From a virus, in IMG/VR virus record IMGVR_UViG_3300011116_000260, positions 1 through 64,000 of that record: 64,000 bases of DNA, one strand, 5' to 3'. Position 1 is the stretch's first letter. Each line of letters opens with the position of its first letter. A program made the translations under genes and the position numbers. Positions 46,260 through 54,706 of the stretch are shown here, piece by piece. The notes beneath the pieces are model-generated. The model was not told the DNA's origin. It saw only the letters and a list, made by a program, of their open reading frames with translations, and made no database searches.

Positions 46260-46919
46260 TCACATATTCATAAGTTCAAGATAAGGATGACCGTCAATTA
46301 CAACGCCACAAGAAATGACTGGCTTCTTAATTAGGTTCTTACCATAAGCCATTTCATATCTATTCTTGTCTACACCGCACCCAACATCCATTCCAAAAAT
46401 CCTACGATCAGGGCCACAAAGCCAATTGATGCCAGCAATAGAATGATGATGTCCCATGACAATGGGGAATGCCGACATTTTAGCCGTATTAAAAGCTGGA
46501 TATTGAGAAGAAGACCCAGTACCGTGTTGATAGCGAACGCCGTCAATAATATGAGCATACATCCACTCCCATTTAGTTGTGCTATAAACTTCATTATATG
46601 TCTTCAGATAAAAATCTGGAATGCCCATATTTGAAGCAAGTCTATAAACTCGTTCATCGTGATTACCAATACAAACCTTTAGCTCTGGAAATTCCTTTTC
46701 CCATTGCTTAATACAAATCATAGCCTTCTTGTATTCAGTAACAGCACCCTCGTTTTCAGGATGCTTTGCATGAAACGAAATACAATGGTGATCAACAACA
46801 TCACCCATATGAACTACTTCATTACACTTGTATTTATCACGAATCTTTTTAACAAATGTAAAGTAATTCTTGTGAACAGCAGGAAAATGCGTATCACCTA
46901 TAACTAAAACTCTAGACAT
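46260..46919 (-). CDS. Calcineurin-like phosphoesterase
   Basis: 219 residues. The full set of metallophosphoesterase motifs is present: GDTHFP, GDVVDHH, GNHDE, GHHHS and the closing GxDxGCGVD. The substrate is unknown: such phage enzymes may act on nucleotides, cyclic nucleotides or phosphorylated proteins. It lies just after the RNA polymerase. Confidence 0.85.
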   Translation of the reverse strand: MSRVLVIGDTHFPAVHKNYFTFVKKIRDKYKCNEVVHMGDVVDHHCISFHAKHPENEGAVTEYKKAMICIKQWEKEFPELKVCIGNHDERVYRLASNMGIPDFYLKTYNEVYSTTKWEWMYAHIIDGVRYQHGTGSSSQYPAFNTAKMSAFPIVMGHHHSIAGINWLCGPDRRIFGMDVGCGVDKNRYEMAYGKNLIKKPVISCGVVIDGHPYLELMNM

Positions 46920-46921
46920 TA

Positions 46922-47164
46922 TTAATCCTCTTGTACATAGATGTTAATGTTCATATTAGTTTGTTCAGGAACATTCTTTAACATCATTTCATTGTGACAG
47001 TTATCTAAAAATATAGCTGAAAACCTACCAGTTGGAAACCATAGGTTTATTGTTTTTTTGAGTTGGTCAGATAAAGCCAAATCAACCACACGCTTAACAG
47101 CCATTTCCATATCACCTTCATTTTCCACCTTTATAATATTTTTCTTCTTTTTCTTCTTTGGCAT
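46922..47164 (-). CDS. Small basic-start protein
   Basis: 80 residues. Opens with MPKKKKKKNIIKVENEGD and continues with AVKRVVDLALSD. AGGAG precedes the ATG. It might bind nucleic acid through the Lys run. No family recognised. Confidence 0.55.
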   Translation of the reverse strand: MPKKKKKKNIIKVENEGDMEMAVKRVVDLALSDQLKKTINLWFPTGRFSAIFLDNCHNEMMLKNVPEQTNMNINIYVQED

Positions 47165-47172
47165 ATTTACTC

Positions 47173-49668
47173 CTAGTGAAAGAAATACTCAGCATCAAGA
47201 ACAGAAGATATATTAAAGTTACTGATATCTGGTGGTGTTGGTAATTCTACACCTAAATTAATTTCAAGTTCATTTTTTAATTTGTGTAGTAATGGTTCTT
47301 TATGCATCTCATAGAACTCCTCTTTTGTGTATTGTCTCATTAAAGGAACAAGCGGAGCAGAACAGCCATATGAATCATGTACAAAACTAAAATTATAAAC
47401 GCCAGCATTAAGCATTTTATTAATTGTCATCCACATATGACTAGCGTCAAGACTGTGGATATAGTTAGGACTTACAGCCAAGTTAACTTGAGTATCATCA
47501 ATCTGACTAGAATCAGTAGATCCAAAATGAAGTTCTTTCATGTTGAACAACTTTGCAATTGATCTTCGTGTTAGAATTTCATAATATTGATGGACAACTT
47601 TAAAACCACATGGAGTAGTCCACTCAAGATTCTTTCCCATATTGCTAGCTATATCAGCAACTTGTTTAAGCCATACTTTACCATGATTAGCATTAGTCAA
47701 AGTATTCTTTAAACACTTATCAATATAAGTAGCAAGTTCCATAACTGCACCAGCAATACGATCCTTGTTAACCCAATCTAAATGACCTTCTGTTTTACAG
47801 TATCTGCGAATACCGTAGAAAGTAACACCATAAGGATCTGTCATAACAGCACGCTTACATACTGATCTTGGTATTTTATTATCCCAATGAGCTAAGAATA
47901 ACTGCGCCCAATCTTTAGTATTAGGATCTGCATTATCATCTTTAGAATCATTAGACATTGATGCTGTCATAGAGTCAGCAACAAAACCATATAAATCCTG
48001 TGGATCTTTATTTCCAGTAAGATTTACTTTGTAAGCAAGATCAACATCACGCATAATAGCAGCCCAATGTTGAACGCCATTACAAGAACCGTCAATTTGA
48101 ATCGGTAATTGAGTTAGTCCATCAGTTCGACAAAGTTCAAAGATTGCAGCTAAACGCTGAAAACTAGGATTCTTTTTCTTCTTATCACTAACCCAGAACC
48201 AACGCATTTCAAATGGATCTTTAGCAGTATCTTGAATGTTATCAAGATTCTCATCTACCCACTTAATACGGTCTTCAAATGGTAGTTTATCTTGATCAAA
48301 CAAATTAGCAAGATGAACCTTAAGCCAGTATCTTCCATTTTCAGTTTGCTTAATTGGTTTAGCAAAGTGAATTAAACTACGATCAAAGTCAGAACTTTGT
48401 GGAGATAATAGATCACATGCAGTATAAGCACGACCTCTAAAGTCACAAGTATAAATATGATAGAAGAAACCCCACTTCATCAAATCATGTGCAACCTTTA
48501 ATCGTACTAACATACGGCCACGCGATCTTTCTTCTTTATACCAAGAAGACCAAGATTCTTCTTTACGCTGACACCACTTAGCTTTTTCTTCTTTTGTTCC
48601 AGTCTCAGGATAAGCCTCACCAAAATCAAAAGCATCAAAGTTATACGCAGGAAGATTAGCTTCTCTAGTATTATTGTGAAACATTGCATTCATTACTGCA
48701 TAGACTTTATAATTAATAGCCCATTCAGTATGCATCAAAGCATTCAAACCACGAATAACCATTTCACTTGGAGTTGAGTTTTTCTGAACAACAGTCTCAT
48801 CCCAATGAACATCTCTAAACTTTTGAACAACTGGTTTGCGAATCCAAGGCATTAAGTTACCACCTGAAGAAGTAACAGTATGTTCAGCAGGAGGAACAAT
48901 CATAGGACGATACAGTAGACTTGCTCTTGAGATCAAGTCCTTATGTCTATTATGAAGTTCCTGAAGAAGTTCATCAGTAAAACTTACAACAACTCTTTCA
49001 TACCAACGATTACCAATACGCTTTCTAAAGTTCTTAATAAGAATAATGTTACTCATTTCAGCAATGCGAAGCATATGATGACCGAAGTCTTCGCGTTGCT
49101 TTCTAGTAAATTGTTTCTTATTAATGCAATTCATTTTACCAGCAAATGCACGACATCTTTTTGTAGTCCAGTTCTTTTGGTAATGAGATTGCTTTAACCA
49201 ATCATCTCTAAAATCTTTCTTAGCTGCTTGATATGCAACAATATCAATAGCCATGTTAGAAATTTGATGAGCCATATGCTGTGCAGATGGCAGAGGTAGG
49301 CTGTGAATATCTCCATCCTTACCATCCATCTTACGATCCCAAGTGTTTGAGTTAAACCATTCAAGCATAAGACAACGAATAGTAATATCAGCCATCTTAC
49401 CAGCACCAACAGCAAACAAAGGATAAGCCCAATCAGGAGTCTTACGATTCTTTGAAACCATATCAATCCACTCTTGATAGAATGGAGTTAGATGAATAAC
49501 ACAACTATCTAATAGACCCTGCTCAGGATATCCCTCATCAGGAGATCTGTTATACTCTTCCCAATATCTATTATTGGAAAGGTTTAACATTTCTTCTTCA
49601 AGCATTGCCTGATAATTTTTTCTACTCTCCTGAACTTCTGGCTTTAGTAAATTCCATAACTCAGGCAT
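47173..49668 (-). CDS. T7-type single-subunit RNA polymerase
   Basis: 831 residues (T7: 883). Catalytic marks: IQIDGSCNGVQHWAAI (motif A, Asp near 525), SVCKRAVMTDPYGVTFYG (motif B, Lys near 605 and Tyr near 613), FVHDSYGCSAP (motif C, Asp near 762) and an aromatic C terminus (EYFFH) like the FAFA end of T7. GGAGG stands before the start. It should transcribe middle and late genes from its own promoters, for which the GTTGGRGCTA elements are my best candidates. Confidence 0.95.
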   Translation of the reverse strand: MPELWNLLKPEVQESRKNYQAMLEEEMLNLSNNRYWEEYNRSPDEGYPEQGLLDSCVIHLTPFYQEWIDMVSKNRKTPDWAYPLFAVGAGKMADITIRCLMLEWFNSNTWDRKMDGKDGDIHSLPLPSAQHMAHQISNMAIDIVAYQAAKKDFRDDWLKQSHYQKNWTTKRCRAFAGKMNCINKKQFTRKQREDFGHHMLRIAEMSNIILIKNFRKRIGNRWYERVVVSFTDELLQELHNRHKDLISRASLLYRPMIVPPAEHTVTSSGGNLMPWIRKPVVQKFRDVHWDETVVQKNSTPSEMVIRGLNALMHTEWAINYKVYAVMNAMFHNNTREANLPAYNFDAFDFGEAYPETGTKEEKAKWCQRKEESWSSWYKEERSRGRMLVRLKVAHDLMKWGFFYHIYTCDFRGRAYTACDLLSPQSSDFDRSLIHFAKPIKQTENGRYWLKVHLANLFDQDKLPFEDRIKWVDENLDNIQDTAKDPFEMRWFWVSDKKKKNPSFQRLAAIFELCRTDGLTQLPIQIDGSCNGVQHWAAIMRDVDLAYKVNLTGNKDPQDLYGFVADSMTASMSNDSKDDNADPNTKDWAQLFLAHWDNKIPRSVCKRAVMTDPYGVTFYGIRRYCKTEGHLDWVNKDRIAGAVMELATYIDKCLKNTLTNANHGKVWLKQVADIASNMGKNLEWTTPCGFKVVHQYYEILTRRSIAKLFNMKELHFGSTDSSQIDDTQVNLAVSPNYIHSLDASHMWMTINKMLNAGVYNFSFVHDSYGCSAPLVPLMRQYTKEEFYEMHKEPLLHKLKNELEINLGVELPTPPDISNFNISSVLDAEYFFH

Positions 49669-49680
49669 AGTAACCTCCTA

Positions 49681-50070
49681 TTAAAGATTTTTAGAGTGTT
49701 CTTCAATAAACTTAGCAATTTCCTTAAAGTTATAAGGCTTAGTAAGAGTACCGTCATTTAGATCAGACAGATTAACTCCATCAACCCAACCCTTATTGCT
49801 AGACATTCCAGCCCATTTTCTAACGGCAGGTGGAAGAAAATCTGTTTCATTACCATACTTGAATACTACAAAGTTTTTATTTCCATCGTATTCTGGACCA
49901 CGAATTTTAATTGATTTCTTTTTCTTTTCCTTACGATCATTATTATAAAGATCACAAAGAACTCCAAGACAACAAAAACAATCCTTACCATCACGAAGAG
50001 CAAATCTACCCTGCTTATAGTCACCAGACTTAAGAGCCTTAGTCCAAATCTTTGCAATTTCTTTCTTCAT
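49681..50070 (-). CDS. Conserved phage protein of unknown function
   Basis: 129 residues. WTKALKSGDYKQGRFALRDG then FCCLGVLCDLY and FLPPAVRKWAG are the pattern of a small family found in many phages, with Cys-Cys in the CCLGVLC motif. Function unknown. It lies between the DUF932 gene and the RNA polymerase. Confidence 0.7.
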   Translation of the reverse strand: MKKEIAKIWTKALKSGDYKQGRFALRDGKDCFCCLGVLCDLYNNDRKEKKKKSIKIRGPEYDGNKNFVVFKYGNETDFLPPAVRKWAGMSSNKGWVDGVNLSDLNDGTLTKPYNFKEIAKFIEEHSKNL

Positions 50071-50124
50071 ATTTCACCTTCATAATGCGTGATAGGTATG
50101 CGCATCCCACCATTAACTTAATGA

Positions 50125-51132
50125 TTAGACAAGAGTAAGAGCGTGACGGAAAACCTTCATAGTATCATCCTGAGTAAGCCCTGCAAGGTTATCCCATGCA
50201 CGATTCTCAGGCTTTGCCACACGACCTCTAGCAGCAGTACGGTGCTGGATAAACTTGCTAACAGCATTAGCAGCCATCCAGATACTAGCCTTACTCTTAG
50301 TCTCCTCCCTTTCACGGTCAAAGGTTTCAGACCAATTAGAAACTGCCTTGAGAGCATTATCATAGTTAGTCTGTTCAGCTCCAGTACTTGGATTAGAAAC
50401 AATAGGAGCCTCAATCATACCCCACACATCCATCCAGAACTTCTGAATATCACTCTTAGTAAGTTCAGCACACGCAAGACTATTGACAGTTTCACGGAAG
50501 AACTTACCACTAGACTTGAATTCACGCAGTGCTTCACGCATTGCATCCTTCTTATCTTCCATAGTAGAACCCTTGTGGGTAATTCTAAACATATTCTTAC
50601 CACGACGAGCCTTAGCAATTGCCATGCTAAGAGTATTCTGACAAACAATACGAACACTTGTTGGCAAGGCAGAGAAAGCAATACTACCATCATGGCTGTT
50701 AATCAGGCCCATGTATTCCGTAACAGTATCGCCACTAGAGCCAGCAACATCAAAGGTATCACCACGAAGAAGAAGAACAACCTTGCGACCATTCTTGAGA
50801 CTAAGCGCAGACTCAACCTTAACATCATTACTAAGTTCATAAGCCATCTCAAAGTGTTCCTTATTCTGAATCACCTGATAATCAGCTGACTGAACACTAA
50901 GAATTTCCTTCGTATCTTCACGAATTAGAGCAGCATAATCAGTACTAAACACATCATCACTGTTGGGAAAACTAGCCTTGATGAAGGAAGACTTGTAGAC
51001 ATTCCAATCAAGACCAGCAGCCATCAAAGCATCAGTAGGCGACATATCCGAATCAACAACAGTACCAAGACGATGCCATGCAGCAACTCGATTAAACACA
51101 GCACTATCCTTTTCCATAATCTCGTGAGCCAT
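50125..51132 (-). CDS. DUF932-family protein
   Basis: 335 residues. It begins MAHEIMEKDSAVFNRVAAWH (the AWH...G motif) and has GLDWNVYKSSF, QVIQNKEHFE and PTSVRIVCQNTLSMA, the features of the DUF932 phage/plasmid family. Members are found on mobile elements and their role is not known. Translated early, before the RNA polymerase. Confidence 0.8.
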   Translation of the reverse strand: MAHEIMEKDSAVFNRVAAWHRLGTVVDSDMSPTDALMAAGLDWNVYKSSFIKASFPNSDDVFSTDYAALIREDTKEILSVQSADYQVIQNKEHFEMAYELSNDVKVESALSLKNGRKVVLLLRGDTFDVAGSSGDTVTEYMGLINSHDGSIAFSALPTSVRIVCQNTLSMAIAKARRGKNMFRITHKGSTMEDKKDAMREALREFKSSGKFFRETVNSLACAELTKSDIQKFWMDVWGMIEAPIVSNPSTGAEQTNYDNALKAVSNWSETFDREREETKSKASIWMAANAVSKFIQHRTAARGRVAKPENRAWDNLAGLTQDDTMKVFRHALTLV

Positions 51133-51161
51133 TATAGCACACCTTTCTGCATCAACAGATG

Positions 51162-51293
51162 CTAATTAAAATCCGAACGATCACGAACTTTGAAATCTTC
51201 TTTAATACGATCTCTCTTCTGCTTACCCCAACCTTTATTCTGTTCTTTTTTCTTGTATTTATACCTGTCTTTATCTTTGCTTTTATGCTTCAT
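51162..51293 (-). CDS. Small basic protein
   Basis: 43 residues, Lys/Arg/Asp-rich (KDRYKYKKKEQNKGWGKQKR). TGGAG lies before the ATG at 51293. It stands between DUF932 and tRNA-Glu. Function unknown. Confidence 0.5.
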   Translation of the reverse strand: MKHKSKDKDRYKYKKKEQNKGWGKQKRDRIKEDFKVRDRSDFN

Positions 51294-51307
51294 ATAAACT
51301 CCAATAG

Positions 51308-51380
51308 TGAGGCTACGGAGATTCGAACTCCGGTCAAGAGGATGAAAGCCTCCTATCCTAGACCACTAGACGATAGCCCC
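51308..51380 (-). tRNA. tRNA-Glu (TTC)
   Basis: Acceptor GGGGCTA with TAGCCTC, D arm TCGTCTAGTGG, anticodon loop CTTTCAT (anticodon TTC), T arm CCGGAGTTCGAATCTCCG-like stem. 73 bases. Reads GAA/GAG, frequent in this AT-rich genome. Confidence 0.93.
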
Positions 51381-51384
51381 AACA

Positions 51385-51457
51385 TGACCAAGGTGGGATT
51401 CGAACCCACACTACAAACATTTTAAGTGTTTTGACTCTGCCGTTGGTCTACTTGGCC
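51385..51457 (-). tRNA. tRNA with anticodon TAA (Leu) but short variable arm
   Basis: Acceptor GGCCAAG pairs with CTTGGTC, T arm GTGGG, loop TTCGAAT, CCCAC, anticodon arm AAACA, loop CTTAAAA, TGTTT. The anticodon TAA reads UUA (Leu). The variable loop is only about five bases, whereas bacterial Leu tRNAs carry a long arm. It may be read by a different synthetase or be an unusual Leu tRNA. Confidence 0.85.
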
Positions 51458-51463
51458 GCATAT

Positions 51464-51646
51464 TTAAATCTTACCGTCAAACAAATCATTAAGCTGCTTA
51501 ACAATTTTATCTATGTTTTTATTTTTAGTAACTTTCTTTTTACTCTTTTTCTTTCCAAAGATTTCGTCGTAGTTCTTATCGTATTGCTGTTTATCAATAG
51601 GACGATATCGACTACCCTTACCACCATGCCATTGTCCACTACCCAT
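51464..51646 (-). CDS. Small conserved protein (WHGGKGS type)
   Basis: 60 residues from the ATG at 51646 (AAGGAG upstream). GSGQWHGGKGSRYRPIDKQQ then YDKNYDEIFGKK matches a short phage family with GGKGS and a closing IFG. Basic tail. Function unknown. Confidence 0.6.
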   Translation of the reverse strand: MGSGQWHGGKGSRYRPIDKQQYDKNYDEIFGKKKSKKKVTKNKNIDKIVKQLNDLFDGKI

Positions 51647-51650
51647 TATA

Positions 51651-51818
51651 TCATATCTCCTTATGCTTGTCAAGTTTCTTTACTTCGTAACTATCAGGAT
51701 GAACGGTATGATTTCTTCGCCACTTATCGGCCTCTTTATCAGAGTCCCAATAAGCAATATCATTTTTGTTTTCCATCATCCAATCTTTTAGATTTTTACA
51801 CCATAGTCCATATTTCAT
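51651..51818 (-). CDS. Small unknown protein
   Basis: 55 residues. MKYGLWCKNLKDWMMENKND then AYWDSDKEADKWRRNH. Aromatic-rich, starting right after tRNA-Arg. Its stop falls in the ribosome site of the next gene. Function unknown. Confidence 0.55.
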   Translation of the reverse strand: MKYGLWCKNLKDWMMENKNDIAYWDSDKEADKWRRNHTVHPDSYEVKKLDKHKEI

Positions 51819-51822
51819 AAAG

Positions 51823-51896
51823 CGTTCCTGAATGGAATCGAACCATTAGCCTTAGCATTAGAAGTGCCACGCTCTATCCAATTGAGCTACAGGAAC
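51823..51896 (-). tRNA. tRNA-Arg (TCT)
   Basis: Acceptor GTTCCTG/CAGGAAC, D arm TAGCTCAATTGGATAGAGC, anticodon loop CTTCTAA (TCT), T arm ATGG...TTCGATT. Reads AGA, a common codon of AT-rich phages. Confidence 0.93.
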
Positions 51897-51903
51897 ACAT
51901 ATA

Positions 51904-52290
51904 TCAATTACCCTTATATGGGGGAGTTGACTGAACATATCCATTCAACTCCTTCATAATAGTCTGATAAATAGTAGACACAGTCTTAGAAAGACGCTCA
52001 TCAATAAGAGCCTTAATCAAGTCATTAATATAACGCATATCATCAGAATTAATATTCTTCTTAGATTCCTCAAGATTAGCCTGAATAGCATCTGTAATCA
52101 TAGTATCAACTTCAGAAAGAATATCATCCTTCATATCAGAAATACTAGAATCACACACCTGTTCAACTTCATAACGAATATTATCAATCTCGTCCTTATA
52201 CTCACAATAGTGATCAGAAATCTTCTCGTCAATAATATCGTTAACACTATCCTTAATCAATTCATCAAGCTGCTCTGCAAAAGTACTCAT
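51904..52290 (-). CDS. Acidic helical early protein
   Basis: 128 residues, strongly acidic with repeated Asp/Glu/Ile helices (SVNDIIDEKISDHYCEYKDE). Starts at 52290 after GAAAGGAAAG. No family recognised. An acidic early protein could mimic DNA, but that is only a guess. Confidence 0.6.
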   Translation of the reverse strand: MSTFAEQLDELIKDSVNDIIDEKISDHYCEYKDEIDNIRYEVEQVCDSSISDMKDDILSEVDTMITDAIQANLEESKKNINSDDMRYINDLIKALIDERLSKTVSTIYQTIMKELNGYVQSTPPYKGN

Positions 52291-52331
52291 TACACTTTCC
52301 TTTCAAATAGAAGTTAAATACCAAACAATAG

Positions 52332-52405
52332 TAGGGGTGGTGGGACTCGAACCCACATGTACGCGATTATAAGTCACGGCCTTCCTCCAGTTCAGGCACA
52401 CCCCA
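52332..52405 (-). tRNA. tRNA-Ile (TAT)
   Basis: Anticodon loop CTTATAA (TAT, reads AUA), T arm GTGGG, loop TTCGAGT, CCCAC. The acceptor is TGGGGTG/CACCCCT with a mismatched first pair. 74 bases. AUA is rare in most GC-rich hosts. Confidence 0.85.
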
Positions 52406-52410
52406 GTAAA

Positions 52411-52731
52411 TCATGGTTCTCTAGCGTTATCTTTAACATACTCATGGCACGCATCGGAAATGTTGATAGCGAACGCAGGATCAAATGATTCGATTGACTT
52501 AACAATTGAATTTTCATCGGCATCATATTCAATAATAGACACATCCGACACATCAACATAACCAAGTTCCCATTCCCAATCTTCATGGACACCAGTAGCA
52601 CCATAGTAATCATACCAACCAATACCATTATCTACATAATGCCAAGTCTCAAGAGATCTAAAGTTAACTAAATAATCAATACAATTAATATTAATTTTAA
52701 TTTCTTCATAGTCCCTAAATAACTCTTTCAT
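52411..52731 (-). CDS. Acidic early protein
   Basis: 106 residues with AAGGAG before the ATG. Acidic and aromatic (WHYVDNGIGWYDYYG, DWEWELGYVD). It lies between tRNA-Ile and tRNA-Lys. No family recognised. Confidence 0.6.
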   Translation of the reverse strand: MKELFRDYEEIKININCIDYLVNFRSLETWHYVDNGIGWYDYYGATGVHEDWEWELGYVDVSDVSIIEYDADENSIVKSIESFDPAFAINISDACHEYVKDNAREP

Positions 52732-52746
52732 AGTATTCTCCTTAAG

Positions 52747-52819
52747 TGCCCCCTGTAGGGATCGAACCTACGACCTATTGATTAAAAGTCAACTGCTCTA
52801 CCAACTGAGCTAAGAGGGC
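52747..52819 (-). tRNA. tRNA-Lys (TTT)
   Basis: Acceptor GCCCTCT/AGGGGGC, D arm TAGCTCAGTTGGTAGAGC, anticodon loop CTTTTAA (TTT), T arm with GGTTCGATCC. 73 bases, ends with A. Confidence 0.95.
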
Positions 52820-52829
52820 GAGTGTGGTG

Positions 52830-52859
52830 ATCCCTATCAGTAGCCCCAACTTTAGGGAT
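52830..52859 (-). promoter_or_regulatory. GTTGGGGCTA hairpin before tRNA-Lys
   Basis: Minus strand ATCCCTA, a 16-base loop AAGTTGGGGCTACTGA, then TAGGGAT: a seven-pair hairpin overlapping the stop of the 58-residue gene. Its core is the same as at 45924. A candidate promoter, or a processing hairpin at the tRNA 5' side. Confidence 0.5.
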
Positions 52860-53028
52860 AGAAACCCAATAGATTAGCGTCCTTGTTCTCAAGCCACGCC
52901 ATGAAATTGAAAGCATCAGCCTCATCTTCAAATGCGTCGATAACTTCAGGATTATTCAAACCGTTACCAACGGCACGACGAACTTCAAACCATCCAGTAT
53001 TAACTTGCATAACATAGTAATTAATCAT
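52852..53028 (-). CDS. Small early protein
   Basis: 58 residues: MINYYVMQVNTGWFEVRRAV then DAFEDEADAFNFMAWL. Starts inside the stop region of the previous gene (8-base overlap). A small globular protein of unknown role. Confidence 0.6.
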   Translation of the reverse strand: MINYYVMQVNTGWFEVRRAVGNGLNNPEVIDAFEDEADAFNFMAWLENKDANLLGFYP

Positions 53029-53188
53029 TGATCATTTCCTTCATATCAAACATGAAATCTTCGGGTTGCTTACCAAGTAGATAGTAGTGATGCGGCATAA
53101 ACTGAGCAATATCTTCCCACACAAGAGCATCATCAAGAAGCATCATATCAAGACGATGGACCCAATCAACATACTTGATATCCATCAT
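53021..53188 (-). CDS. Small early protein
   Basis: 55 residues from ATG at 53188 (AAGGAGG upstream): MMDIKYVDWVHRLDMMLLDD, acidic and aromatic. Part of a chain of overlapping mini-genes. Function unknown. Confidence 0.6.
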   Translation of the reverse strand: MMDIKYVDWVHRLDMMLLDDALVWEDIAQFMPHHYYLLGKQPEDFMFDMKEMIND

Positions 53189-53342
53189 CTGTATCCTCCT
53201 TGAATGTACTAAGGATATTGAAATATTCTTCACCCTTTGCAGTTACTCCATAATAGTCAACACCATTCTCATCCCAACTAACATAAACAAGATCATTAAT
53301 AACAAGCCAATCAAGAGCCTCATTAAGTTCAGCTTCAGACAT
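53166..53342 (-). CDS. Small early protein
   Basis: 58 residues: MSEAELNEALDWLVINDLVY then YYGVTAKGEEYF, a pattern like a small winged-helix fragment. GAGGATGG precedes the ATG. Overlaps the next gene by 23 bases. Confidence 0.6.
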   Translation of the reverse strand: MSEAELNEALDWLVINDLVYVSWDENGVDYYGVTAKGEEYFNILSTFKEDTDDGYQVC

Positions 53343-53343
53343 A

Positions 53344-53730
53344 TTACCACCATCCTCTCAGATGAAGATTATTATCAAGACAGATGTTAAAAAACTTTGA
53401 CAGGTTACGAACCTCATCAACAGTATGGGCATAGTCAATCTGCTTTGTATTGTAAAACAAATCATTCAATAGTTCTTGAGCCTTTGTATCATCAGGATTT
53501 TCTTCAAAAAACAAAGCAAACTGATAAGCAAGTTTACGGAGATCATCAAATGGAACAACTTCCTGATAAAGAGTAACCTCATCACCAGTCATCCATTGAA
53601 CAAGAGACTCATAAACCTTACCACGAAAACTAGTAGTATCAGTATGCAACTCACCACCACAAAGCCGAATGCCATCAAACAACTTAGGATCAGCATTCTT
53701 AGTTTCCATTGCATAGATATCAAGACCCAC
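53344..53730 (-). CDS. Early protein opening MGLDIYA
   Basis: 128 residues from a GTG at 53730, chosen because GGAGA stands in front and the product then starts VGLDIYAME, a common opening of small phage proteins. SFRGKVYESLVQWMTG and DDLRKLAYQFALFFEENPDD follow. 11-base overlap with the upstream gene. The function of the group is unknown. Confidence 0.6.
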   Translation of the reverse strand: MGLDIYAMETKNADPKLFDGIRLCGGELHTDTTSFRGKVYESLVQWMTGDEVTLYQEVVPFDDLRKLAYQFALFFEENPDDTKAQELLNDLFYNTKQIDYAHTVDEVRNLSKFFNICLDNNLHLRGWW

Positions 53731-53923
53731 TATAGTTCTCCCAAAAGTATTGATACAACTCATTACCAAACTCATCATCTTCAGTAGGCTCAATATGAGA
53801 GCCATAGATATCCTCAATATGATCAATCTCAACATGAGGCGCACCATCAGGATCTTCAATATGACTCAGGTAAGCAACATACTCATCACCCATATACTCA
53901 AACTTGTATTGACTGTTATCCAT
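53720..53923 (-). CDS. Small acidic early protein
   Basis: 67 residues from ATG at 53923 (AGGAAG). Acidic, rich in His, Asp and Glu (EDPDGAPHVEIDHIEDIYG). Overlaps both neighbours. Function unknown. Confidence 0.55.
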   Translation of the reverse strand: MDNSQYKFEYMGDEYVAYLSHIEDPDGAPHVEIDHIEDIYGSHIEPTEDDEFGNELYQYFWENYSGS

Positions 53924-54125
53924 TCTTGATCTTCCTTGCAAAGTCTGCCTTCCATTGATCGGCAACACTAGGGTATTGGATATTGTTACGCATAATAGAA
54001 GCATACACATCAAACTTACCATCAAAGTGATCCTTCTGTGTCTGATTCCACGAATCATACAGATCACCCCAACGATAATGCTTACCGTTCAACTTCTTAT
54101 TAGGCTTCAGGTTGATTAGTCCCAT
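53916..54125 (-). CDS. Small early protein
   Basis: 69 residues from ATG at 54125 (AAGGAGA). MGLINLKPNKKLNGKHYRWG then SWNQTQKDHFDGKFD. Basic N terminus. Overlaps its neighbours. Function unknown. Confidence 0.55.
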   Translation of the reverse strand: MGLINLKPNKKLNGKHYRWGDLYDSWNQTQKDHFDGKFDVYASIMRNNIQYPSVADQWKADFARKIKNG

Positions 54126-54357
54126 CGGTATTCTCCTTATAGGTTTTGAGATCACACTCCAACTTACGAATCTTGTCAAGCGCAACTTCAAGATTACGCT
54201 TATAGAAATCAACAGAGTCTAAAATATTTGACAAGCACCCAATATACTCCGCTCCAGCATCATTGATACCATAAACCCTACGGAATACAGCAGGATTAGT
54301 GTTTCGTGGGTTGTCAACAGAAAGACTATTGAACACAAAGTATTCAAACAAGAGCAT
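54100..54357 (-). CDS. Small early protein with coiled coil
   Basis: 85 residues from ATG at 54357 (GAAAGGA). The C-terminal half is a coiled coil (FYKRNLEVALDKIRKLECDL). 26-base overlap with the next gene. Function unknown. Confidence 0.55.
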   Translation of the reverse strand: MLLFEYFVFNSLSVDNPRNTNPAVFRRVYGINDAGAEYIGCLSNILDSVDFYKRNLEVALDKIRKLECDLKTYKENTDGTNQPEA

Positions 54358-54706
54358 AGATATCCTTTCCATTAACCTTAGACTCTACGGCAAACATTAC
54401 ACCAACTTCGGTATAAGTAACCATAACAGACTGCTGAGACAGCTGCTTACAAAGTGTATTGATTAGAGCCTGAACACAAGCATCAACTTCTTCCTGCTTA
54501 TCATAGGTAATACTAACCTTCCACCACTCATCACATTGAACACTGGTGTCACTCATCTTATAGAATCCCTTGCCTTCAATCACAGAACACCCACCAAAGT
54601 GAGTGGACACATAGAACACAAAGGTTTCAAAGATAGACTGAGCAACATCAGTCCGAGCATAATCATTATCATGCTTTGGAATAATCACACTAGTTTCAGT
54701 CGGCAT
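54344..54706 (-). CDS. Early protein
   Basis: 120 residues from ATG at 54706 (AGGAGA). An alternating strand/helix pattern (SIFETFVFYVSTHFGGCSV, then WWKVSITYDKQEEVDACVQA) suggests an alpha-beta sandwich. The longer frame upstream overlaps the previous gene and is discarded. Function unknown. Confidence 0.6.
   Translation of the reverse strand: MPTETSVIIPKHDNDYARTDVAQSIFETFVFYVSTHFGGCSVIEGKGFYKMSDTSVQCDEWWKVSITYDKQEEVDACVQALINTLCKQLSQQSVMVTYTEVGVMFAVESKVNGKDIYALV

Noticed and set aside
51374-51383. GTTGGGGCTA at the 5' end of tRNA-Glu as a sixth element
   Set aside because: The match is made by the tRNA acceptor itself (GGGGCTA), so it is probably coincidence.
51159-51820. Plus-strand frames over the tRNA cluster
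   Set aside because: They run antisense across tRNA genes and small minus-strand genes and have no ribosome sites. All supported genes are on the minus strand.
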